Below, piece after piece: positions 42,333 through 51,198 of a DNA stretch of 64,000 nucleotides. Made by a program: the position numbers and the translations under genes. The stretch is from contig NZ_CP034539.1 in assembly GCF_003963535.1 (NCBI RefSeq), positions 9,610,001 to 9,674,000 of the forward strand. The letters are read 5' to 3'. The DNA comes from Streptomyces cyaneochromogenes (lineage in GTDB: Bacteria > Actinomycetota > Actinomycetes > Streptomycetales > Streptomycetaceae). The notes beneath the pieces were generated by a model. That model saw only the letters and a program-made list of their open reading frames with translations. It ran no database searches and had not been told where the DNA came from. How positions within the stretch are numbered: the first letter of the stretch is position 1; every line of letters starts with the position of its first letter.

Positions 42333-43218
42333 CTACCGATGCGCATCCGCGCCCCGCACCACCACAACCGGGCAGTGCCCGTGATGTAACACGGCCTGAC
42401 TGACGGACCCCAACAGCAGCCCGGCGAACCCGCCACGCCCTCGGGCACCGACCACCATCAACTGGGCGGACCGACTCGCCTCGATCAACGCCTCCCGCGT
42501 CCTGCCGTGGCACCACCCTGTGCTCCACCATCACACCCGGGTACCGCTCCTGACGGCCGGAGAGCGCCTCGGAGAGCAGACGCTCCTCCTCCTCGGCGAG
42601 TGCTCCCGGCGGGTTCGCGTACGACATCGACGCGTCCTGGGGTGCGGGCAGCGGCGCATTCCACGTCGTCCAGGCGTGGAGTGCAACCAATGGCGCCTCC
42701 CGAAGCGAGGCTTCGGCGAAGGCGAAGTCCACTGCCCTGTCACCGGCGGCGGAGCCGTCGACGCCCAGCACGATCGGGCCCTCGCCCAGCTGCTCGCGGA
42801 CCACGAGCACCGGACACCGGCCGTGCGCCGCCAGATACACCGCCGTCGACCCCACCAGCAGCCCGACGAAGCCGCCCATGCCCCGGGAACCCACTACGAC
42901 CAGATCCGCCGCACGTGACTGAGACTGCAGCACCGTCAATGGCTCACCGGTCACCACGACATGACTGACGTCGACCTCGGGCGCCACCGTCCTTGCCCGC
43001 TCCACAGCCTCCGAGACCACACGTTCGACCATGTTCTGGATCCCGCCCTCCGGCGGGCCCAGCGGCGACGGACCCGGGGCCGGATGCATCGCGTGCCACA
43101 TGAACGCATGGATCACCCGCAACCCTGCCCCGCGCAGCCGCGCCTCCCGCGCAGCCGCCTCCACCGCGGCAAGACCCAACGCCGATCCGTCCACGCCCAC
43201 GACCACCAGACCACCCAC
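42333..43218 (-). pseudogene. Universal stress protein with two USP domains, frameshifted near base 42510
   Basis: From GTG 43218, after gggagg, domain 1 is intact (VVVGVDGSALGLAAVEAAAR, nucleotide loop VGSRGMGGFVGLLVGSTAVY). Domain 2 begins IVLGVDGSAAGDRAVDFAFA. At about 42509-42510 one extra G on the plus strand (C in the gene) breaks the frame. One base later in frame the gene continues normally to tag at 42333-42335, as GRTREALIEASRSAQLMVVG, RGRGGFAGLLLGSVSQAVLH and HGHCPVVVVRGADAHR. The restored part holds the only TTA codon I found in the window (42386-42388), a bldA-dependent codon in Streptomyces. Either a real mutation or a sequencing error in a GG pair explains it. Confidence 0.88.
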
Positions 43219-43360
43219 GACACCTCCCGTGTCCGGTCGCACTGCCTCTCACTCCAGGTTCACTCCGGGGACCCCCCGCTGCCATGGGATCCAGTGCCAC
43301 CACGGGGCTGTGTGGCACCGCTGAGCCCGTCGCCCACAAGCGCCAATGCCGGAATTGCGG

Positions 43361-43387
43361 CCTCATCAGGCCGCCGCCACGATGAGG
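43361..43387 (+). promoter_or_regulatory. Hairpin that would mask the formate dehydrogenase ribosome binding site
   Basis: cctcatc (43361-43367) is the exact reverse complement of gatgagg (43381-43387). The latter contains the Shine-Dalgarno gagg for the ATG at 43390. Upstream, gtgccac (43294-43300) and gtggcac (43312-43318) form a second perfect inverted repeat. Confidence 0.5.
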
Positions 43388-43389
43388 AC

Positions 43390-45075
43390 ATGGCTCCCGT
43401 TGGTCCGGAGGACCGTTTCGACGCCTTCCGGGCCCTGGACGACCGGCGTGGGCGGCCGGGAGCCCGGCTGATCGAGTCGCTGGTCGAGGCCAGGGCCGGT
43501 ACGGCGGACAGCCCCGAGGCATGGGCTCCGGCGGCGGCCGTCGGCGTCGGTCTGCCCGCCGCCGCTGCCCTGGGGCCAGCCAGTTATTACGCGGACCTTG
43601 CCGCTCCGCACGGCCGCCGTCATGTCCGGATCTGTGCGGCGACGGCCTGCTTCGCCGCGCAGGCCGGCCGGCATCTCGGTGACGTGGAACGCGAGCTGGG
43701 TGTCGACGCGGACGCGGTCTCACCGGACGGGGAGACATCACTGCAGGCCGTCCGCTGTCTGGGCTACTGCTATGCGGGTCCCGCCGCGCTCGACGGAGAC
43801 AAGCCCTGCACAGGCCCGACGCTGACCGGTCAGCTCGCGGGACGCGAGCCCGCGCAGGCGCCGGAGATCCCGGCGGCCGACGACACGGGCGACCCCGTGC
43901 TCCTGGGCGGAGTGGTGGCCGGGGAGCCCACATGGCAGGTGTGGCCCCTGATGGTGACGACCGGGTCCGCCGACGCGGTCCAGTCGGAGGTGGCCGCATC
44001 GGGGCTGCGGGGCCGTGGCGGAGCGGGGTTCCGGGTGGCCGCGAAGTGGGAGGCGGCAGGCCGCGTGCCCGGCACCGTGGTGGTGGCCAACGGTGACGAG
44101 GGCGACCCTGGTTCCTATGCCGACCGGCTGCTCATGGAGGCGGAGCCGGAGCGGGTGCTGGAGGGCCTGGCCCTGGCCTGCTTCGCGTGCGGGGCAGAAC
44201 GCGGCGTGATCCTGGTGCGCTCGGAGTATCCGCGGGCGCTGGCGCGGATACGGGAAGCGGTCGGGCGGGCATACGCCGACGGGCACTTCGGGCCGTCCGT
44301 TCACGGCACGGACATCACCTTGGACGTGGAGGTGGCGGAGGGCGCCGGATCCTATGTCGCGGGTGAGGAGACCGCCTTGATCGCGAGCCTGGAGGGGGAC
44401 AGGGGCTGCGCCCGGCCACGTCCGCCCTACCCGACCCGACGTGGGCTGTGGGGCGCGCCGACGGTGGTGAACAACGTCGAGACCCTCGCCGCCATCCCGT
44501 GGATCGTCTCCCGTGGTGGAGCGGCGTACGCCCGGCGCGGGGTGCCGGGGGAGACCGGGACGAAGCTGGTCTGCCTGTCGGAGCGGTTCGCCCGGCCGGG
44601 GGCGTACGAGGTTGAACTGGGCACCCCGCTGGTGCGGATCGTCCACGAACTGGGCGGTGGCCTGAAGGAAGGCGCCGAGTTGAGCGCCGTGCAGGTCGGC
44701 GGGCCGCTGGGTGGCTTCCTTGCCGCGGACGCCCTGGACGTCCCGCTGACCACCACCGCCCTCGCGGCCCGGGGCGCCGCGCTCGGCCACGCCGGGCTTG
44801 TCGCCTTCGACCAGCATGTGCCGCCGGAGGAACTGCTGCGGCACATCTGGCAGTTCGCCTCGGCGGAGAGCTGTGGCGCCTGCTCGCCCTGCCGCGTGGG
44901 CTCCCGCCGTGGCCTGGAGCTGGCGGACGCCGCGGCCCCGCCCGGACCGGAATGGGAACGGCTCGGGCGTGTACTGGCCGAGGCGAGCCTGTGCGCCTTC
45001 GGGCGGCGCATTCCGCCCGCGGTGCACAGTCTCGCCCGCGCCTACGGCGACCGTCTGCGGGGATGGGGGCCATGA
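43390..45075 (+). CDS. NAD-linked formate dehydrogenase, fused NuoE/NuoF-type subunit
   Basis: The protein has 561 residues. The first part is a thioredoxin-like 2Fe-2S domain with CAATACF and CLGYC cysteine pairs (FdsG/NuoE type). The second part is the NADH/FMN domain (GLRGRGGAGFRVAAKWEAAG, ANGDEGDPGSYADR, EGAGSYVAGEETALI) with the 4Fe-4S motif SCGACSPCRVGSRRG near residue 494 (FdsB/NuoF type). Its stop overlaps the start of the catalytic subunit gene. It should pass electrons from formate to NAD+ through FMN in the cytoplasm. The fusion saves one gene compared with fdsGBA operons. Confidence 0.88.
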   Translation: MAPVGPEDRFDAFRALDDRRGRPGARLIESLVEARAGTADSPEAWAPAAAVGVGLPAAAALGPASYYADLAAPHGRRHVRICAATACFAAQAGRHLGDVERELGVDADAVSPDGETSLQAVRCLGYCYAGPAALDGDKPCTGPTLTGQLAGREPAQAPEIPAADDTGDPVLLGGVVAGEPTWQVWPLMVTTGSADAVQSEVAASGLRGRGGAGFRVAAKWEAAGRVPGTVVVANGDEGDPGSYADRLLMEAEPERVLEGLALACFACGAERGVILVRSEYPRALARIREAVGRAYADGHFGPSVHGTDITLDVEVAEGAGSYVAGEETALIASLEGDRGCARPRPPYPTRRGLWGAPTVVNNVETLAAIPWIVSRGGAAYARRGVPGETGTKLVCLSERFARPGAYEVELGTPLVRIVHELGGGLKEGAELSAVQVGGPLGGFLAADALDVPLTTTALAARGAALGHAGLVAFDQHVPPEELLRHIWQFASAESCGACSPCRVGSRRGLELADAAAPPGPEWERLGRVLAEASLCAFGRRIPPAVHSLARAYGDRLRGWGP

Positions 45076-47747
45076 TCGAGATCAACGTCGACGGGGCGGA
45101 CGTCGATGTTCCCGAGGGGGCCTCCCTGCTCTCGGCAGTGCGGGCGGCCGGTGCCGAACTGCCCGCCCTCTGCTCCGACGAGCGGCTCAGCCCTGCCGGC
45201 TCCTGTCGCACATGTCTCGTGAAGGCCGATGGCCAGGTCGTGGCGGCCTGTGTGACCCCCGCTGTCTCAGGCGTGCGCGTCGAAACCGGCACCGATGAGC
45301 TCCGGCAACTGCGCCGGGACGCGGTGGAGCTCATCGTCTCCGCCCTGCCGCCCCGTGCGCTCAGCGAGAACAACCCCAGCGAGCTGGCGCGTCTGTGCCA
45401 GTCGATGGGGCTGGGCCCCGAGACGGCCCAGGGTGCGGGAGGGCGGGGTGGGGACGACTCCCACCCGTACGTCCACCTGGACCGGGACCTGTGCATCGCC
45501 TGCGGCCGGTGCGTCCGCATGTGCTCCGAGGTGCAGGGCACCTTCGCGCTGACCCTGACCGGCCGGGGCGGCGACACCGTGGTCGCCCCCGGCACCGGCG
45601 GGCCCTGGGCCGAGTCGGACTGCGTGGCCTGCGGCGGCTGCGTCGACACCTGCCCCACCGGCGCGATCACCGAGCCCGGCCCGGGGCGCGGACTCACCTC
45701 CGCCCAGCGGCCGACCGCCACCCGCACGACGTGCGGATACTGCGGCGTCGGCTGCGCCCTGGACGTCATCACGTCCGACCACGAGGTCACGGCGGTCCTG
45801 CCGGCCCGGGACGGCCCGGTCAACCAGGGCCACGCCTGCGTCAAGGGCCGCTTCGCCCACGGCTATCTCACCTCGCCCGAACGTCTCACCCGGCCCCTGG
45901 TGCGCCGCGACAGCCGCCTGGAACCCGTCGGCTGGGACGAGGCGCTCGGCCAGGTGGCGCGGGGCCTGAGAGAGGCCAAGGACACCGGCGGCCCGGACGC
46001 CGTGGCGGTTATCTCCTCGGCCCGCGCCACCAACGAGGAGAACTACCTCGTCCAGAAGTTCATGCGGGTCGTGATCGGTACGAACAACGTCGACAACTGC
46101 TCCCGCCTGTGCCACTCCCCGTCCGCTGCCGGCCTGACCGCCTCCTTCGGGCTGTCCGGCGGCACCGACAGCTTCGACGACGTCGAGCGGTCCGACTGCC
46201 TGCTGGTGGTCGGGGCCAATCCCGTCGAAGCCCACCCGGTGGTCGGAGCACGCCTGCTCCGGCGTGTGCTGGGCGGGGCCAAGCTGGTCGTCGCCGATCC
46301 TCGCGCCGTGGGCCTCGCTCTGCACGCCGACGTACACCTGCGGCCTCGCCCCGGCACCAACGTGGCCCTCTTCCACGGTCTCGCCCACATCCTGCTCGCC
46401 GAGGGACTGACCGACGAGGAGTTCCTGCGCGAGCGGGCCACCGGCCTGCCGGAGCTCGTCGAGCTGCTGGACGACTACCCGCCCGACCGGGTCGCGCACA
46501 TCACCGGGGTGCCCGCCGCGGACCTGGTCGCCGCCGCCCGGCTGTACGGCCGTGCCCGGCGGCCCGCGATCGTCTACGGTCTGGGCGTCACCGAGCACCT
46601 GCACGGCACGGACGGGGTACGGTCACTGGCCAACCTGGCGATCCTGCGGGGTGCCGTGGGCACCGACCGTGGGCACGGCGTCAACCCGCTGCGCGGCCAG
46701 AACAACGTCCAGGGCGCCTCCGACATGGGGGCACTGCCGGACCTCCTGCCCGGCTACGGGAAGGTGACCGACCCCGCCGTGCGGTCGCGGGCCGAGGCGG
46801 TGTGGGGTGTGCGGCTCCCCGAGCGGCCCGGCATGCGGATCCCGGACATGTTCGCCGCGGCACGGGCGGGGGAGCTGCGGGCGCTGTGGGTCATCGGTGA
46901 GGACGTCTGCGCCACCGACCCCGACGCGAACCGGGTGGCAGAGGCCCTGGACACATGCCCACTCGTGGTGTCCAACGAACTGTTCCTGTCCGAGACCGCC
47001 CTCCACGCCGACGTCGTACTGCCGGTCGCGTCCTGGATGGAGAAGGACGGCACGTTCGTCAACTTCGACCGCCGGTTCCAGCGGGTCCGCCCGGCCGTGC
47101 CCGCGCCGGGCCAGGCACGCAGCGACTTCGATGTCGTACACGCCCTCGCCGCGTTGATGGGAGCCGACCTGGGCTGCTCGACTCCGGGCGACGCGCTGGC
47201 CGAGTGCGGTCGGGTCGCACCCGTCTTCGCGGGTCTCTCCCACGAGCGGCTGGACCGGGAGGGCGCCGTGCCGTGGCCCTGCCCGGACCCCGGCCGACCG
47301 GGGCAGGCCAAGCTCTACCAGGAACGGTTCGCCACGCCGGACGGGCGGGCCCACCTCGCCGCGGCGCCCTATCTCCCACCCGGGGAAACCCCCGACGACG
47401 ACTATCCGCTGGTCCTGGTCACCGGGCGGCGCTGGGCGCACTACAACTCCGGCAGCATGACCCGCCGCGGCGGCAACCTCGCGCTCGACCCGGTCGACGT
47501 GCTCGACCTGCACCCCGACGACGCCGTCCGGTACGGCGTCCGGGACGGGGAGCAGATCACCGTGGCGAGCCGACACGGCCAAGCCCGGCTCATCGCCAAG
47601 GTCAGTGAACAGACGGCGCCCGGGCAGGCGTTCTGCTCGTTCCACTTCCCCGCGAGCGGAGTGAACCGCCTGACCTCCGACCACGCGGACACTGTCACAT
47701 CCTGCCCCGAGTACAAGGTCACGGCGGTGCGCCTGACGACGGGGTGA
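45072..47747 (+). CDS. Formate dehydrogenase catalytic subunit (molybdopterin, FdsA/FdhF type, Cys form)
   Basis: The protein has 891 residues. An N-terminal 2Fe-2S ferredoxin domain (CSDERLSPAGSCRTC) is followed by two 4Fe-4S motifs (CIACGRCVRMC, CVACGGCVDTCPTGA), the cluster-binding CGYCGVGCALDV and the Mo-bisPGD domain. The residue at the selenocysteine position is Cys347 in NCSRLCHSP, and the conserved His follows. The C-terminal cofactor domain has TGRRWAHYNSGSMTRRGGNL. It should oxidise formate to CO2, passing electrons to the fused NuoE/F-type subunit. No fdhD or fdsD gene lies alongside. Confidence 0.93.
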   Translation: MIEINVDGADVDVPEGASLLSAVRAAGAELPALCSDERLSPAGSCRTCLVKADGQVVAACVTPAVSGVRVETGTDELRQLRRDAVELIVSALPPRALSENNPSELARLCQSMGLGPETAQGAGGRGGDDSHPYVHLDRDLCIACGRCVRMCSEVQGTFALTLTGRGGDTVVAPGTGGPWAESDCVACGGCVDTCPTGAITEPGPGRGLTSAQRPTATRTTCGYCGVGCALDVITSDHEVTAVLPARDGPVNQGHACVKGRFAHGYLTSPERLTRPLVRRDSRLEPVGWDEALGQVARGLREAKDTGGPDAVAVISSARATNEENYLVQKFMRVVIGTNNVDNCSRLCHSPSAAGLTASFGLSGGTDSFDDVERSDCLLVVGANPVEAHPVVGARLLRRVLGGAKLVVADPRAVGLALHADVHLRPRPGTNVALFHGLAHILLAEGLTDEEFLRERATGLPELVELLDDYPPDRVAHITGVPAADLVAAARLYGRARRPAIVYGLGVTEHLHGTDGVRSLANLAILRGAVGTDRGHGVNPLRGQNNVQGASDMGALPDLLPGYGKVTDPAVRSRAEAVWGVRLPERPGMRIPDMFAAARAGELRALWVIGEDVCATDPDANRVAEALDTCPLVVSNELFLSETALHADVVLPVASWMEKDGTFVNFDRRFQRVRPAVPAPGQARSDFDVVHALAALMGADLGCSTPGDALAECGRVAPVFAGLSHERLDREGAVPWPCPDPGRPGQAKLYQERFATPDGRAHLAAAPYLPPGETPDDDYPLVLVTGRRWAHYNSGSMTRRGGNLALDPVDVLDLHPDDAVRYGVRDGEQITVASRHGQARLIAKVSEQTAPGQAFCSFHFPASGVNRLTSDHADTVTSCPEYKVTAVRLTTG

Positions 47748-47750
47748 TCC

Positions 47751-48629
47751 TCAGGGCTGCACACGGTCCCGGCCATGGTCGGTGGCGTACGCGGCGAACA
47801 CCTCCGCCGGTGGTCCTCCCGTATGGAGGAAACGCTGGTCAAGGATGGCGGCGAGGTCTGCGAGCGCACCGGTGAGCAGGTCACCGGCCAGTCGTACCTC
47901 GGGCCGTCGCGCTGCCTGCCCGCGCTCGGCGAGGGCGGCGGCGTAGCCGACCATGGCCGCCAGTGACGAGTGGTCCTCGCCGTCATGGAAGTAGTACGCC
48001 TCGGCGTACTGGGTGAAGTCGATGCGGACCCGTACGACTTCGGTCGCCAGGCTGTCCAGCAGCAGGGCTCCCGCAGTGGAGTCGAGCTGCGCTGTCGTCG
48101 GGTCCGAGTCGCGCAGCAGCGCCAGCCGGATGGCGAGGACCCTCCTGCGGGTCAGCGCCGGGTAGATCTCCAGCACCCACGAGACCGTGGCCGTCAGCAG
48201 GGCGAAGCCGACGAGGGCTTCCAGCGGCGAGATCAGGCGGAGCCAGGCCTCGCCGGGTGCGATGTCGCCCAGGCCCAGGGTGGCCACTGTGACCAGCGAC
48301 AGGTACAGCGAGTCGAGCAGTGCCGGCTCCTGTGCCGCCTCGGAACCGGGTGAGAAGGCGAACGACTCCGGCATGTGCGGCCAGTAGACGACGGCCCAGC
48401 CGATGATGACGGTTCCGGCCCACATGGCCACCACCGTCACCATGGAGAGTGGTCCGACGAGCCCGACCACCCGCCTGCCCGCACGGAAGCGCCGGGTCAG
48501 CCGCCATAGAGCCGTCATCACGAGGCGGCTCAGGCCGCCGTGGCGGGTGGGGTGCCAGAGTGTGTGGAACAGGTCCCGCAAGCCGAACATGACGAGCCCG
48601 CCACCGAGCAGCGAGACCAACCACTCCAT
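47751..48629 (-). CDS. K+-channel-like (Ion_trans_2) membrane protein
   Basis: The protein has 292 residues from MEWLVSLLGG. Membrane segments lie at about residues 3-20, 50-75 (TVVAMWAGTVIIGWAVVYWP) and 125-150. The pore loop YLSLVTVATLGLGDIAPGE contains TLGLGD where K+ channels have TVGYGD, and a last helix with LISPLEALVGFALLTATVSW follows. The C-terminal 140 residues are soluble and helical (FTQYAEAYYFHDGEDHSSLA), with no RCK nucleotide-binding motif seen. It converges on the formate dehydrogenase gene with a 3-base gap. Ion selectivity is unknown. Confidence 0.8.
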   Translation of the reverse strand: MEWLVSLLGGGLVMFGLRDLFHTLWHPTRHGGLSRLVMTALWRLTRRFRAGRRVVGLVGPLSMVTVVAMWAGTVIIGWAVVYWPHMPESFAFSPGSEAAQEPALLDSLYLSLVTVATLGLGDIAPGEAWLRLISPLEALVGFALLTATVSWVLEIYPALTRRRVLAIRLALLRDSDPTTAQLDSTAGALLLDSLATEVVRVRIDFTQYAEAYYFHDGEDHSSLAAMVGYAAALAERGQAARRPEVRLAGDLLTGALADLAAILDQRFLHTGGPPAEVFAAYATDHGRDRVQP

Positions 48630-48741
48630 GCATGTCTCCCACAGCACTCTCACCCGGCGCGGAGCCCCGCATTCGGAGCTCAGGCCCAAAACTGACGGAT
48701 CATGAGGCAGGAGCGGGGTCCGGCACGCCCATCCGCGCGGA

Positions 48742-51144
48742 TCAACTCGCCGGCAGCACGAGCGTGCAGGTCTCCCCGGGCGCGATGGTGACGGCTCGGT
48801 CGGCCAGCACCACGCGGATCGGTGACTCCTCCGAGTCGGGCACACTGATCTCCAGCTGTCCGCTCCTGCGCCGTATGCCGATACCCCAGTGACCGCGGTA
48901 GCGCAGCGAGAATCCGTACTCGGAGAGCGCCGGAAGAGGCACCGGGTCCAACCACAGGGCGTCCTCGCGTGTCCCCAGTCCCGTCAGACCGCGCTGGACC
49001 AGGTCGAGGGTTCCGGCCATCGCCCCGAGGTGGATGCCCTCGCCGGTCGTGCCGCCTTGGATGTCGGCGATGTCGGCCTCCAGGGCCTCCTGGACGTAAC
49101 TCCACGCCTCGGCTCGTCTGGCCCTGGCGAGAACCAGGCCGTGGACGAGTCCGCTGAGTGTGGAGCCGTGGCTGGTGCGCCGCAGGTAGTAGTCGACCGT
49201 TCGGCGCCAGACCTCGTCGTCGAGGTCGTACCCGAGACGCCGGAACAGGGTCCGCAGCTCTGCGGGCGAGAACAGGTGGCCGAGCATGAGGACATCGGCC
49301 TGCTTGGACGCCTTGTAGCGGTTGACCGTGTCGCCTTCGGCCTCCAGGATCCGGTCCAGCCGCCGGATGCTGGTGTGACGCGCCCGGTAGGCGTCCCAGT
49401 CGAGCTCGGCGAGGTCGTCGTAGCCCGCGAACTGGCTGATGACTCCCTGGTGGAACGGCACGCGCAGCCGCCGGGAGATCTCCTCCCACTGCGGGAGTTC
49501 GTCGCCGTCCAACCGGACGCGTTCGATCAGTTCGTCCCGGCGCCAGGCGGGGAGGCGGCGCAGCAGGTCCAGGGCGCGGGTGAGGACCCAGGCGGCGGTG
49601 ACGTTGGTGTAGGCGTTGTCGTCCAGTCCCGGCCGGACGGCACCTGGGTAGGCGTCGTGGTACTCGTCCGGGCCGACAACGCCGCGAATGCGGTAACGGC
49701 CCGTGCCGGGGTCGAAGTCCGCGAGGTCCGCCCAGAAACGGGCGATCTGCAGCAGCATTTCCGCGCCCTTGGTGTGGAGGAACTCGGTGTCGCCTGTGGC
49801 CTGGCAGTACTGCCACACGTTGTAGGCGATCGCCGAGCCCACGTGGTGCTGGAGCCTGGAGTGGTCCGGCAGCCAGCGCCCCGAGCGGGGGTTCAGATGC
49901 CACTCCTGGGCCTCCTCACGGCCGTCGCTGCCGCTCTGCCACGGGTACATCGCCCCGGCCCGGCCGACCGCGCCGGCCGCCCGGCAGGCCCGGGCAAGGC
50001 GCCGGTGGCGGTAGTTCAGCAGCGCCCGGGAGACCTCCGGGAAGTGCAGGTTGAGATACGGCAGGACGAACAGCTCGTCCCAGAACACATGACCCCGGTA
50101 CGCCTCGCCGTGCAGCCCACGCGCCGGGACACCTACGTCGAGGTCCGCGGTGTGCGGTGACAGCGTCTGCAGGACGTGAAAGAGGTGGAAGCGCAGGATG
50201 CGACCGGCCTGGCCCGGCACCTGGATGTCCGCGTGCCGCCACAGTCGCTCCCATGCGGCGACGTGGGAGTCCAGCAGGGCGGGGAAACCCGCCGCGGTGG
50301 ACACTCGGTCGACCGCTTCGCCGAGCGGATCGCCGATCGCCGTGTCCCGTGAGGTGTGCAGGGCCACGGTCTTCTCCACGGTGACGGGCCGACCGGGAGC
50401 GATCGGGGTCACCAGGCGGTGGACCGCACGGCGGCGGGTCGGCCGAAGCGCGGACGAGGCGGCCGTGGGCCGGTCGACGACGAGCGTACGAGCCGCCATC
50501 GCGACACCGATGTCCGAGGTGCTGGTCCGGCAGCTCAGCCAGACCGTGTGGGGTTCCTGTGCCCCCGTCCGCACGCGGATCACATGGCGGCGGTTGAGGG
50601 CGCGGTAACGGTGCACGTTGCTGTTGATCACCTCGCCGTCGAGACAGGACTCGATCTCGATCTCTCCCGACCAGCCCTCGGCAGTGAAGACAGTCCTCAG
50701 TGCCGCCAAGTGCGGATCCCCCATGTGCACAAGACGTGTCTGCTCGACTCCGAGCACGCCCGCCCTGCCGTCCCGGTGGCGGAACGAGCGGGTGAGCGTG
50801 GCGCGGCGCAGGTCCAGGGTGTGCCGGTGGTCCAGGAGGGCGTGCGTGTCGGGGGAGAACCACGGTCCCCACGTTCCCTCGGCGCGGCGTAGACGGAACC
50901 GCAGGAGCAGCCAGTTCGGGAGGTTGACCAGGTCCTCGTTCATCACCTGTCGCCCGGCCACGGTCGACTCCAAGCGGTTGTAGCACCCGGCCGCGTACGT
51001 TCCCGGGCAGTGCACCAGACCCGCCCGGCACTCGGGCACCGCGCCCCGCGTGGCGAAGTAGCCGTTGCCGAGAGTGCAGAGCGATTCCCGCAACCGCTCG
51101 GCATCGGGGTCGTAGCCCTTCCATTCCCACGTCCACTCCGACAT
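48742..51144 (-). CDS. Glycoside hydrolase family 65 disaccharide phosphorylase
   Basis: The protein has 800 residues. An N-terminal beta-sandwich (CTLGNGYFATRGAVPEC) leads into the (alpha/alpha)6 barrel with RGHVFWDELFVLPYLNLHFP, the catalytic acid in GVVGPDEYHDAY, and the phosphate-binding elements KASKQADVLML and RTSHGSTLSGLVHGLVLAR. A C-terminal beta domain ends the protein. GH65 phosphorylases split maltose, trehalose, kojibiose or similar sugars with inorganic phosphate, saving ATP; the exact substrate is not readable. A universal stress gene lies 54 bases upstream on the same strand, likely in one operon. Confidence 0.9.
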   Translation of the reverse strand: MSEWTWEWKGYDPDAERLRESLCTLGNGYFATRGAVPECRAGLVHCPGTYAAGCYNRLESTVAGRQVMNEDLVNLPNWLLLRFRLRRAEGTWGPWFSPDTHALLDHRHTLDLRRATLTRSFRHRDGRAGVLGVEQTRLVHMGDPHLAALRTVFTAEGWSGEIEIESCLDGEVINSNVHRYRALNRRHVIRVRTGAQEPHTVWLSCRTSTSDIGVAMAARTLVVDRPTAASSALRPTRRRAVHRLVTPIAPGRPVTVEKTVALHTSRDTAIGDPLGEAVDRVSTAAGFPALLDSHVAAWERLWRHADIQVPGQAGRILRFHLFHVLQTLSPHTADLDVGVPARGLHGEAYRGHVFWDELFVLPYLNLHFPEVSRALLNYRHRRLARACRAAGAVGRAGAMYPWQSGSDGREEAQEWHLNPRSGRWLPDHSRLQHHVGSAIAYNVWQYCQATGDTEFLHTKGAEMLLQIARFWADLADFDPGTGRYRIRGVVGPDEYHDAYPGAVRPGLDDNAYTNVTAAWVLTRALDLLRRLPAWRRDELIERVRLDGDELPQWEEISRRLRVPFHQGVISQFAGYDDLAELDWDAYRARHTSIRRLDRILEAEGDTVNRYKASKQADVLMLGHLFSPAELRTLFRRLGYDLDDEVWRRTVDYYLRRTSHGSTLSGLVHGLVLARARRAEAWSYVQEALEADIADIQGGTTGEGIHLGAMAGTLDLVQRGLTGLGTREDALWLDPVPLPALSEYGFSLRYRGHWGIGIRRRSGQLEISVPDSEESPIRVVLADRAVTIAPGETCTLVLPAS

Positions 51145-51198
51145 CAGCCGCTCGTCCCTCTTCAGAAGCCGTGGGAAGCCTCGCCCGCGGGGCGAAAC

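Noticed and set aside
43234..43320. ggggaccccc-type sequence upstream of formate dehydrogenase as a DosR-like box
   Set aside because: It does not fit the 5-4-5 spacing of the boxes at 55021 and 58765.
48670..48700. gggcctgagctcc (minus strand) before the K+-channel-like gene as a DosR-like box
   Set aside because: It matches the 14-base pattern at only about nine positions by hand alignment.
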